Program-made: the position numbers and the translations under genes
Source: Melieria omissa
Taxonomy: Eukaryota; Arthropoda; Insecta; Diptera; Ulidiidae
DNA length: 64,000 nucleotides
Direction of reading: 5' to 3'
Assembly (NCBI GenBank): GCA_963971225.1
Contig: OZ020267.1
Coordinates: forward strand, 117,855,891 to 117,919,890
Part shown: positions 1-9,476 of the stretch, piece by piece
How positions within the stretch are numbered: the stretch's first letter is position 1
How the letters are laid out: every line of letters begins with the position of its first letter
The notes under the pieces: model-generated
Told to the model about the DNA's origin: nothing
Database searches by the model: none
Seen by the model: the letters and a program-made list of their open reading frames with translations, nothing else

Positions 1-2070
1 GATGAATGAAAACTGAGATCTTAAAAATACTTAAACATTAAGTGTATTGTCATCTAATCTAGAACGAAATTTATTGCAAATCAACCCTGCTGAAGAGAAA
101 TATCTTTCGGATTCAACACTTGTTGGTTGAATGCTTAGTAAATAATTACAGTGAAATTCCTCTTAACCGGCCACGCACCGTCGCAGTGTTTTTGTCCGGG
201 TATGGGAGATGTCGGCTTATGGTGAAGGGGGGAGAGGGGCCTAAAAAAATTAGTTTAAATTGTATCCAAGTGTTTCTGTAGTTTATTTATTTAAAATTTT
301 GTATGAATTTATAAATATTGAATATTAATTTAATATGTACAAGTCTTTCAGATTTAATACAACTTTAGTTGAAAAAATTTTGTAATGGCATAACTGATTG
401 CCTAAACACTGATTATCTTTATTTAAAATGTTAATTTTCAAGTACGAGTTGTATTATAGGGTAGTACAGATTTTTTAGAAACTGGTTGGCATATTTTTGA
501 ATATTGCCCGTTTATGAGAGGTTTTTTTGCGTTAAATTTATTTCGTCTGAACTTTCCAAATTATTTCAATAAAGTATTACAAGTCCCCGAATTTTCGGGA
601 CTAGAAATTGTTCGGGATCCCGGGATTGCGATGCCTACTATGTACACATGCATCTGTATGCCTATAAGCAAAATAAGTATACATCGTATGAAAGTATAAT
701 TACGATTTTAATAGCCGTCAATCAATCTACAGTCTGCCGTGCAGTATGAAAATAAGGTAGTCGCAAAACCTGCTCATTTGCCAGTTGGTAGTCTCATTAC
801 ACAGCCATTCAGATATGGACAAGAATGAGCGCAGGTAGGAGTATGTGTAGCAGGTTCAAGCGGAAGCTGTTGTTGATTAAGGCACCAACTCAATTCAAGG
901 TAGAATTGTGCGCAGTTTGCCATATGCTCTGGGCAAAAGTCCATACCTTTATTTTTAACGTAACAGAAACTGTTTTGTTGATTGCTTTTTATATGCAACA
1001 GGAAAGACGTTCTCGAACTATGGTGTGGTAGCAAGATTCATGAGAGGTTGTCGACAGTTGAGATTCTTCTTCGCCGCAGGTGGTGCAATTTTATTGGAAA
1101 CAGTGCACTGAAACAATACCAACATTATATTATATTTTTTTGCTATTATTGAAGTGTGTACGTTTTAAATAAGTTTAATGTGCGTACCGATGAGGAAAAC
1201 TCATTGCTATTAACTTTCCTTAATTTTACTTTTATGAGAAATAGATTTTGTTTAAAAGTGCACGTATACAGCAGACATCCACCTTTAACAAGAGTCATAA
1301 TGCAAAAATGTTAAGTCGTATGTAGGCAAATGAATTGGAGATGCACTCCGAAAACCTGAGATCAGTCAAAGTAAATTTTCCTAAATTCCTAATTTAAGTT
1401 CCTAATTTGAAATCATAATATGTTATGCTAACAAAAAGTAAGTCAAGTACATTTTGCGATTTTAAATACATTTCAACGCAATTAATGATAATATAAACAT
1501 AAAAGACTTTAATTGTTAGTTCTTTGCGTATTAGTCCTCGTTCATTATTGTTTACTAGGTTGAGTAGTTCACGCATTTGTTCATTTTATTGAATCGATAA
1601 ACCAGTTTAATGCTTCATTTTCAAATTGTTTCTCTTCTTGTGTGCCAATATTCAGGCCTGTTCCAGAAAAAAGTGGTGAGGTTTTTAATAGTAAAAGGAA
1701 AGGTATTTCCATTTTTCTTTTTATGCGCGACCATCGGTGGACTCCGACTCTATTGCTAATTCGTTTCAATGTCGATCGAAACTTTCAAAAGAGCGACCAT
1801 TTGCAAAATGATTTCCGCGTATGCAAAGCGCTTTGAGGCTGTCTTCTTGTGCACTAGACATGATTTAGTTTTGCATGGAGATTCTTAATAATGGGCTCTC
1901 GATGCTCCGCAACCTCTCATTTTATGCGCTTTGGTAAAAAAGGGCATGAGCCAAAAAATGTTGGGGCTAGAGTGGGGCTAAATGGAGTCGCATCGAGGTT
2001 AAGGTTCACAAAAAAGCTGGGAAATTCGACAAATTGCACAAACATGCAAACATTTCTATCAAACATATTT
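1..2070. other. AT-rich interval, no gene recognised
   Basis: I see no convincing coding exon, RNA gene or bounded transposon here. Open frames are short and do not resemble a known family. A minus-strand stretch at 1581-1769 reads open for 62 codons, but I could not place it. It probably contains old TE debris. Confidence 0.4.
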
Positions 2071-2604
2071 GGGCAGTTCACGATAACGTGCAAACGGTCT
2101 TGCATCATGGCAAATAATTCCAACGCAACAACAAAGTGAACGCATTTGCCGTTGCCCAGCAGCTGCAAATTTGCAACACTGAAAACCTATTGCATATTAT
2201 TGGGCATGGGCAACAAAGATGCCAATCAATCAGCTGTTACAATTGTCGAAATGAAGCAGGAATTGTCGAAATGAAGCAAAAAAAAGAAAATAAAAAGAAG
2301 TGGACGGAGGAGGAGATTTGTACATTTTTAAGTTTTTTGCAAGAAGCGCTGGAGTTAGAGGTGTAAATTGTATTCAGATTCCACAGCGGCAGAAACTTAT
2401 GCATGCTCTTTTTACTCGCAGGCTCCCACGGCACAAATATTCTATTCTTCTTCTTCTTCTTCTTGATTTATTCTTCAAAAACAGCTGTGAATTTGTTCTG
2501 CAACCGTTTGCCATGAAATTGTAAGAAGTGTGCCCAGTGTTGATGGCAAATATTTGAAATGACATGCATTTGCCCAGCATTTTGCACGTTATCGCGAACT
2601 GCCC
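2071..2604. mobile_element. TIR element carrying a SANT-like fragment
   Basis: The ends are inverted repeats: GGGCAGTTCACGATAACGTG at 2071 and its near-perfect complement ending at 2604. Inside, on +, a frame at about 2263-2366 contains KKWTEEEICTFLSFLQE, which resembles the first helix of a Myb/SANT-like domain such as those encoded by PIF/Harbinger accessory genes. No clear target-site duplication was seen. It abuts the 5' LTR of the following Gypsy element, three bases away. I infer a non-autonomous DNA transposon, possibly Harbinger-related; the superfamily is uncertain. Confidence 0.6.
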
Positions 2605-2607
2605 TAT

Positions 2608-2990
2608 TGTTATGATGAAGCACTTTGCCACATACTTTTAGGCACGCACTTTAGAGTACGGCCGGCTTGCTACAATCTCGATATGGCTAGGATGGCTCGC
2701 GATGGATGGAGGATGGCTCGGGATAGTCCAATTGGAATGTGCGAGAACAGTCGGCGCGATAGGTAGACAAGTATAAAAGGCATCTGGGTACAGCGCAGAG
2801 GGGCAGTCTAATTTGAGCAAGCAAAGGTAAAACCTGGAATAGTCCAATAAGTAGTAGCAAGTGTAAATTTTAAAATAAAGTGATTGCTGGTTTTGAAATA
2901 CGTTTCGCGTTGAATAATTGAAGTGGTTTAATTATTTTTTAAGCACAATTCAGAGAGACTAAAGCCTAGAGAGAACTAATTTTCGTAACA
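2608..2990 (+). repeat. 5' LTR of the Gypsy element
   Basis: It starts TGTTATGATGA and ends TTTCGTAACA, matching the TGTAAC...GTAACA ends of the solo LTRs at 18317 and 32831. A TATAAAA box lies at 2772-2778 (context ACAAGTATAAAAGGCA), probably the LTR promoter, and AATAAAG at 2874-2880 could be the polyadenylation signal. The central part is much closer to the solo LTR at 18317-18649 than to the 3' LTR of this element. Confidence 0.82.
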
Positions 2991-2992
2991 TT

Positions 2993-3010
2993 TGGCGTCA
3001 GAAGTGGGAT
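2993..3010 (+). other. Primer-binding site
   Basis: TGGCGTCAGAAGTGGGAT starts two bases after the LTR. Its position and leading TGG (complement of a tRNA 3' CCA) fit a minus-strand primer-binding site. I could not assign the tRNA from memory. Confidence 0.65.
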
Positions 3011-3064
3011 TGTGCTACTAAAAAAAACAAAAGAAAAATAAATAAAAAATTGTAAAACGCAGGC

Positions 3065-3778
3065 ATGGTTAAACTCAATCAGCTGAAGGTGGACCAGCTG
3101 AGAAAGGAGCTGGCTGCCTGGAATTTGCCTACTGCTGGCGGAAAGGTGGAGTTGCAGCTGCGCTTGGGCGAGGCATGTGAGGCACGAGGCGTCGATTGGA
3201 CTGCGCACGAGTTCGGTACGCAGGAGCTAGAAACGGCGGCCAAAGTGGAGGAATCTCCTGCGGGTGCTGCGTCGCCGCAAAATATGGCTACAGCGGCTGC
3301 GCTACTACAAGCAATGGACATGAGCCAGCTGCTTGTGGCGATGAAAGGCATGGTCCAGGAAACCGCCGCGACACTGTCAGGTGAAATGCCAGCGAAACTG
3401 GAAACTACGAATCGAGAAATGGCAGCGAAACTGGAAACTACGAATAACGAAATTTCGGCGCAAATGGCAGCGAAACTGGAAGCTACGAATCAGGAAATTT
3501 CGGCACGAAGGGAAACGGTGAGCCATGAAATATCGGCGCAAGTGTCAGCGAAACTCGAAAGTGCAAATGGCGAGTTTTCCAGAAGGCTTCAGAAAAATTC
3601 TGCGCGCTTGGCACAGAAAGTGGAAGAAATCTCCAACATGCTAAGTGTAAAGTTGGAGCACCTGGGAACTCGAGTGGAACATCTGGGTAAACGAGTCGAC
3701 GACCTGGATGATTCCCTGAACAGACAAGTTGATGACCTTGATGATTCCCTGAGTAAACGATTTGACAGCCGGAGGTAG
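3065..3778 (+). CDS. gag: Gag N-terminal part with SAP domain and coiled coil
   Basis: This is a 237-codon open frame from an ATG 75 bp after the LTR. Residues 1-40 (starting MVKLNQLKVDQLRKELAAWN) look like a SAP domain, a DNA-binding fold found at the N-terminus of Gag in some insect Gypsy elements. Residues about 110-190 are tandem variants of AAKLETTNREM, and the rest carries regularly spaced charged residues (GTRVEHLGKRVDDLDDSL); both look like coiled coil. The frame stops before the capsid, whose remains lie just downstream in other frames. Inferred role: Gag assembly and nucleic-acid binding; the broken context makes it non-functional. Confidence 0.75.
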   Translation: MVKLNQLKVDQLRKELAAWNLPTAGGKVELQLRLGEACEARGVDWTAHEFGTQELETAAKVEESPAGAASPQNMATAAALLQAMDMSQLLVAMKGMVQETAATLSGEMPAKLETTNREMAAKLETTNNEISAQMAAKLEATNQEISARRETVSHEISAQVSAKLESANGEFSRRLQKNSARLAQKVEEISNMLSVKLEHLGTRVEHLGKRVDDLDDSLNRQVDDLDDSLSKRFDSRR

Positions 3779-4460
3779 AGCCGGTTGTCACCGGTTCCGG
3801 AAAGTTTTCCCACCCGAACAGAAAAGCCTACTTATGATGGTGCCGTTCGATACATTTAAACTGAAATTCGAATTGGCTGCTTTGGAAAATCAGTGAACCG
3901 ATGTCAGGAAAGGTTGAAGATTGGCACTGGCGCTTAAGGGTCCTGCGGCTGAGGTTATTAAATCGGTTTCAGAATGTTTAAGTTACGAGGCCATCATGAG
4001 AGCGCTGTACTCGAGCTGTACGAGCACAAAAAACCGCTGTACTACTCTGAGCTGAAAAACCACATATTCAGCAGACATTGAGCCGCACGTACATTTGTCC
4101 TACCCGGAAGTCGGCGCTGATGTTCTCGAAAGGATGAAGATTGAGGCGTTTATTGAAGGTCTTCATGACGAGAAGACACGTCGCAGTGCGTTAATGATGA
4201 GCAAGCCGACATTTAAGGAGACGGTGACCAGTGTGATGACGTATGAGGTGGCATGGATTGGAGGCACTCGGATACGCCGAATCCAACCGGACATTCCGAT
4301 CCAGGCCATGAGCTCTGACACCGGCCAGGCCGCGAGCGGTCTCCTCACATAGTACGAGACCGCCGTCAACGAAAGAAGCGTTGCCGTTCTCGATCACAAT
4401 CGCCGGGATCGTGACAATCGAGACTCAGCCAACAAGCGCAGGGGTGAGGACAAGGAGCCG
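3779..4460 (+). pseudogene. Gag capsid remnant
   Basis: Frames are broken by stops. The clearest stretch is 4095-4352, with YPEVGADVLERMKIEAFIEG, a spacing and helix pattern typical of the C-terminal capsid region of Gypsy Gag. Upstream pieces (3835-4080) read as capsid-like only with frame changes. Position between the SAP segment and the protease supports the call. Confidence 0.6.
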
Positions 4461-4560
4461 TTAAGCTAAAAAGGGTCAGCCCAAAGTGGGGTGAGCTGAT
4501 CCCCACAATCTGCTGCCCCACCGTCGACGTCCCGCAGCTGAAATGATAAGCCAGTAGGCT

Positions 4561-4720
4561 GACGATTGAAGGAAAAATAAACGGAATGTCGTTTGTGTTG
4601 ACACTGGATACTGGCGCGTAATATTCAGTCATAAAAAGGAAGCTTCTGAGGAATTGGGAACCACTGATTGGCATACAGCTAAGGACAGCGACTGGCGAGC
4701 GTGCGCCGGTAAGAGGAGAA
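4561..4720 (+). pseudogene. Retroviral-type aspartic protease remnant
   Basis: The active-site motif DTGA is encoded at 4607-4618 after hydrophobic residues (FVLTL), as in retroelement proteases. The next codon is TAA (4619-4621), so the protease is truncated right after its catalytic loop. It sits in the expected place between gag and RT. Confidence 0.7.
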
Positions 4721-5004
4721 GTCACAAAAATGATTGCTATCGGATATAATCGATCGATCGCGCATATAATGAACGACGTGACTATCGGCGTGGATTTCAT
4801 GATAAGGCACGGGTCTACGCTGGACCTAAAAGAAAATGTGCTGAAGTATGCCAACGTCGTATTCCCGCTGCACACATAATCATCCGACGTACATAAGTGG
4901 AACCTAAAAACGGCAAAATACCAGTCAGGATACGCAACCCACTTGATACACCCAGATATGTCGGAAAAGATGCGATGATTGGCTAGTGTAGGGAAGCTGT
5001 AGTA

Positions 5005-6002
5005 GTGGTCAATTGCGAGAGTAGCACACCTGGAACAAATAAGAAAATCGGTTTTAACATGGACGCCATACCGCAGGAGAATCAGTGGAGCAACGAATTG
5101 ACACCCAAGCAGAAACAGAAGGCGCGGTCACTCCTGCAGCATTATGGGTCAATATTTGCAGTAGAAGCAGGCGAAAGAACAGCTAAAGTGAGACACAACA
5201 TCGACACCGGAAGTGCGAAACCGATCCGCCAACCGCCAAGGTGGGTTCCTCTGGCCAAGAGGGAAGAGGTCACAAATTTGATCGAAACAATGCGGAAAGA
5301 AAATGCCATAGAGCCGTCGTCAGGCCCTTGGTGCTCGCCGGTCTTGCTAGTCAAGAAAGAGGATGGCAGTACCCGTTTCTGTGTGGACTATCGAAAGCGT
5401 AATGACTTGACCAAGAAGAACAGTTATCCACTACCTCGAATCGATGACACCCTGGACACACTGTCAGGCACACCGTGGTTTTCCACGCTCAACTTACGCA
5501 GCGGCTATTGGCAGGTAGAGCTTGAAGACAAGGACAAGGAGAAAACGGCTTTTAGTATTTTAGGAGGTCAAGTATCTGGGTCACACGGTTTCCGCCCGCA
5601 GAATACATACGGATGAAGGCAAAAAGGAGTGGCCCCGACCGTGCAATCTACACGAACTTCACAGTTTCCTGGGCCTGTGCACATACTACCGACGATTTGT
5701 TCCTGGATTTGTGAACATAGCTAGCAGCTTGCACAAACTGACGAAAAAAAGCCAAGCTTTGGTGTGGAACGAAGAGCAGGAGCAGGCTTTTGCACGACTG
5801 AAGGAATAACTGTGTACTGTTCCAATTCTGGTCTTCACCGTGCCCGGAGAGATGTTTGTGCTGGATACAAATGCAACCGGACGGTGTGCTATCACAGATA
5901 TATATGGCCAAGAACAAGTACAACAACAAGATTTTGTCGAAACCTGAACGCAACTACTGTGTGACACGGAGTGAACTGCTGGCAGTATTGGAATGTGTGA
6001 AA
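5005..6002 (+). pseudogene. pol: Reverse transcriptase and start of RNase H, deleted and frameshifted
   Basis: The open part 5005-5616 shows the fingers and palm start of a Gypsy RT: WCSPVLLVKKEDGSTRFCVD, then YPLPRID and LNLRSGYWQVE, the region of the first catalytic aspartate (here Asn: FSTLNLRSGY rather than the usual FSxLDL). The frame fails after EKTAFSI. The next recognisable block, about 5650-5720, is HSFLGLCTYYRRFVPGF (thumb/connection), so the YxDD segment is missing. From 5760 RNase H-like sequence continues, including VTRSELLAVLECVK just before the insertion at 6003. The copy is clearly inactive. Confidence 0.85.
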
Positions 6003-6727
6003 CCACAGATTAAACAGTATACAGAATGCGCATGTCGACCAGCGAAGCAATCTGAATTTCGGGTGGTTGAACAGAACTTCTGTCTCTGTAAATTTCTTCT
6101 TCTGAGCTCTGTTATTGTAATTTCGGTAAGTGCCGAGTGGTGCGAGCGAGCTCGTGCGCTCGATGCCGGCCATAGAAGTTACTGTTATTTTCAATGAAGC
6201 GAATGAAGGGCGATGTGCTATCGTTGTTGTTGTGTTGATCAGCGAATGAAAATTGTAAATTTTGAGTTTTTGTTCCTGGCTGACATTGGCTGGCAATTCC
6301 CGACTTTTTTTCATGTAATTATGCGTTCGACCTTCTGCGTGAAGAGATTTTTATTTCCTTATGAGCACTTGACGGCAAAGGTTTCACTAATTTTGGCGTA
6401 AATGACTTCTCGCCGCGATTTATTATTTTATTTTCACGCCTTTTATCCCACTCTAGGCCCCCAACTTTTTGGCCCAAACATTTGTTTGTGAAACCTAAAA
6501 AAATAAGAGGTTCCGAAGAATCGTAATTACAAATTTGTGCATTTAATCATGTGTGTCATATGATATGGAAAATGATATAAGAAAAAAGTAAGTAAGCAAC
6601 GACGATCCCGAATGATGGCAGAATAAATTTTTTGTTTTGCTTTTTTTCGATATATGTATGTATGTAAATCCACATTTTAAAAGATATTTCGTCCATAATT
6701 TAATAATTAATAATTAACTAGCACGAC

Positions 6728-7032
6728 AGCCCGCTTACGCGAGACTAAGGCCTAGCTTCCCGCAACCACCCGTGTTGTGCGTGTGAATTTTTGTACGCGG
6801 GTGGAAGGGACCTACAGTTTTATGCCGGTTCCGAACGGCAGGTTGGGAGCTTTTTCATAGGCAATTTTTACTCTCAGAGGTTTGCCATTTCCAGCTGAGA
6901 GGACAGCCACCGAAAGAGAAAACGAGTTTCCCGTTATTTTTTTTAGGTGTTATTACAGGCAATATTTAAACCTGCGGTTGCTGCCTTTGACTCGTTGTCC
7001 AACGCACTAACCAACTGATCCACGGCGGCTGC
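6728..7032 (-). repeat. tRNA-derived SINE, family 2
   Basis: Read on -, it begins GCAGCCGCCGTGGATCAGTT, a tRNA-like head with a box A-like segment (TGGATCAGTTGGTTAGTGCG). It continues with a conserved body (GGCAAACCTCTGAGAG) and ends near ACACGGGTGGTTGCGGGAAG. Related copies are at 24786-25086, 53675-53957, 55425-55530 and 56064-56230. No RNA gene function is implied. Confidence 0.8.
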
Positions 7033-7315
7033 AATTCGTACATAGCGATTGTAAAAAATCGTTTAGCTATCATCAATATTAAAAATAGTGTGATATTTAT
7101 ATATATATTTATACCGTAGTGACTTTTTAAGTCGATAAGTTATCCCCTTTTGACATTCGTCCTCATATATTTTTGCACGCTACACTCCGTCGTAAGCAAA
7201 AATAATTAAAATTCAATGTTTCATTTCCTAGCCGGCAACAATAACAACAACCATAGCTTATTGCTCTTCTCCCATATATGTAAGAAGAATTGGCACTTCA
7301 TTTTGTTGACCGACA

Positions 7316-7714
7316 GCCGGCCTCGATAGTCAAGCGGGTAGCGCGCTGGCTTCTCATACCAAAGGCTCCAGGTTCGATTCCTGGCTCGGGCTGGTGAACA
7401 ACTCATCTACTTCTATCGCTATCCACATGAAGGGAATGAGAATTACAAGAATCGCACAAGTGCGCTCTTGGCAGGCAATGGCAAAACCTCCAAGTGTGAA
7501 CGAAAAACTGCCAATCGCCGTTCGGATTCGGCGTTAAACTGTAGGTCCCCTCCCCCTTTCCCCATCCGCTTGAAATGTGTGCTGTAACATATGTTGGCAA
7601 AAACAGTGTTGCATACACGGTTCAAAAACGGGTAAAATATGTGGTATCACAATGGGCCTTTCAGGCCTCCGAGTGTGTCTCTCATAGAGGCAGCCACCGC
7701 AACCTAACCTAACC
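7316..7714 (+). repeat. tRNA-derived SINE, family 1, with 13-bp duplication
   Basis: The head at 7319-7391 resembles a tRNA gene: GGCCTCGATAGTCAAGCGGG with a box A-like region and a perfect box B, GGTTCGATTCC. About 320 bp of unrelated body follows, ending ACCTAACCTAACC. The 13-mer TTGTTGACCGACA flanks it (7303-7315 and 7715-7727). The tRNA-like head is part of the SINE, not a free tRNA gene. A second copy in reverse orientation is at 25423-25841. Confidence 0.88.
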
Positions 7715-7974
7715 TTGTTGACCGACAACAACAGCAACCACAGCCGATGCTATTTTCCTTTCAATGCTTCGCGGAGCCGCATGCGATCATTACTTTTTTC
7801 TAATCTTTGTGCTGTTTGTTCTGTGATATAACAGAAACGAAAGCTGTCTACTGCTGTTTGTAATGTTAATAGCAGAGGACGTAATGTTCAATTAACAGTG
7901 GTCGTAATATTACGACCCCTTAACTTTTTGAATTTGTATGAGATGCGCGTTCTGTATTACTGTTTATTCTGTGG

Positions 7975-8300
7975 TGAAACACTTCTGTATGTTTAAAAAA
8001 CCTTCGCCTGCGCATGGATCATGCGGCATTGAAATGGCTACTGGACTTTAAAGATTCTGAAGGCCGATTGGCACGGTGGATCGAGCGGCTGCGACTACAC
8101 GATACACGCCGTTTCTGTAAAACCGAATGCAGGCATTGTTCGCGAGCCGAAAGCAAAGAGCAGATAGTGGACGTCCGATTGATAAGCGTTATGCCAGCGG
8201 AAAAGTGGTCTGCGGAGAGGATACAAAAGGACCAGCGCGAGGATACGGATCTTGCAAAAATCGTCGAAGGCAAGGAGCAACACGCACGTCCGGACTAGCA
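7975..8300 (+). pseudogene. RNase H end of the Gypsy pol
   Basis: Just after the inserted element, 8014-8100 encodes DHAALKWLLDFKDSEGRLAR and WIERLR, the conserved end of a Gypsy RNase H domain. The frame then runs on as a poorly conserved linker to a stop near 8298. Confidence 0.75.
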
Positions 8301-8304
8301 GAAG

Positions 8305-9465
8305 ATGGCCGGTGAGAGCTCGATCGCTAAGGCTTACTGGCCACAGTGGAAAAGTCTGCGGCTGAAAGAAGGATGCCTGTACCGCGAATGGGAGAGCGCG
8401 GATGGTCGGACCAGCAACTCCCTAATGGTAGCGCCGAAATGCAGAATCAACGAGGTCATCGAAGCATACCATAACGATTCCAGTGGAGGGCACCTGGGCA
8501 TCACCAAAACCGTCGCCAAAATAAAAAGACGATTCTACTGGGATGTCAGGAGTCTGTAGCCGAGTGGATTAAGAGCTGCGACCGATGTTCAGCCGCGAAA
8601 GGGCCGACAAGAAAATCTCGAGGCCGCATGCAGCAGTACAACGTGGGAGCGCCCTTCGAGCGGATTGCTATGGACGTCGCCGGCCCGTTGCTCAAGGCAA
8701 CAAATGTGTGCTGGTGGTAATGGATTACTTCAGCAAATGGCCCGAAGTGTACCCCATTCCTAACCAGGAGGCCACTACGATCTCGGGAAAGCTGGTAAAC
8801 AACTGGGTAGCCAGGTTCGGAGTTCCGTTGGAATTGCACTCACATCAAGGCCGGAATTTCGAGTCTGCGGTATTCAGGGAAGTGTGTGAGCTGCTGGGGA
8901 TAAATAAAACGCGTACCACTCCTTTGCACCCACAGTCCGACGGCATGGTGGAACGCTTTAACCGGACCTTGGAGGAATACCTGCGGAAAGTGGTAGGCAG
9001 GAATCAAAAGGATTGGGACACGCATATACCCCTGTTCCCGATGGCGTATAGGTCAGCCCCGCACGACGACATCACTCACTCCAGCCCGAGCAGTGTTCGG
9101 AACAAAGTTGCGACTACGTGGCCAATAAGCGGGCGGAACTGGAGGAAATTCTCCAGTTTATAAGGAGCCGCACCAAACTGGTCAGCGATAAGGCGAAAGC
9201 CAGATATGATCTACGGGCCAACTCAGCAGGGTTCCAAGAAGGCGATCTGGTAATGCTCTACAACCCGCAGCGGAAGAAAGTTTTGTCTCCGAAACTGCAA
9301 GCGCCATGGGAAGGACCTTACAAAGTCGTGACTAGGATAAACGACGTGGTATACAGGATTCAACGTTGCAGCAATAAAGGCGCTAAGCTGAAGGTAGTCC
9401 ATTTGGAGCGCCTGGCGCCTTATCACAGCGGAACCTCAGCACTTGTTCGGGACGAACAAGTCTAA
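8305..9465 (+). pseudogene. Integrase (zinc-binding, core, GPY/F) with breaks
   Basis: 8305-8559 carries the H2C2 zinc-binding segment (YHNDSSGGHLGITKTVAKIK) and stops. 8585-9163 is the core: VVMDYFSKWPEVYPIPNQ has the first aspartate, LHSHQGRNFES occupies the second, and HPQSDGMVERFNRTLEEYL the glutamate region. The family usually has LHSDQG, so the second catalytic Asp is His here (CAT at 8846-8848). 9118-9465 has the GPY/F module (WEGPYKVVTRINDVVYRIQ) and ends at a stop 12 bp before the 3' LTR. The three frames are not continuous. Confidence 0.85.
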
Positions 9466-9476
9466 GTGGTGGGCAG

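Larger units (their letters stand above)
6003..7974. mobile_element. TIR element with 5-bp target duplication, inserted in RNase H
   Basis: The left end is CCACAGATTAAACAGTATAC; the right end is the near complement ending TTTATTCTGTGG. The flanking 5-mer TGAAA occurs at 5998-6002 and 7975-7979. Removing element plus one copy rejoins the RNase H reading around ECVK-H, which confirms the boundaries. No transposase was found inside; it holds two tRNA-derived SINEs. The same ends and a 5-bp duplication occur at 20348-21108. Superfamily unknown. Confidence 0.82.

Noticed and set aside
1581..1769. Possible Harbinger transposase N-terminus on the minus strand
   Set aside because: Similarity by eye was too weak and no inverted ends were found around it.
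7319..7391. A possible tRNA gene with perfect box B
   Set aside because: It is fused to a ~320-bp body, flanked by a 13-bp duplication and repeated inverted at 25740-25812, so it is the head of a SINE.
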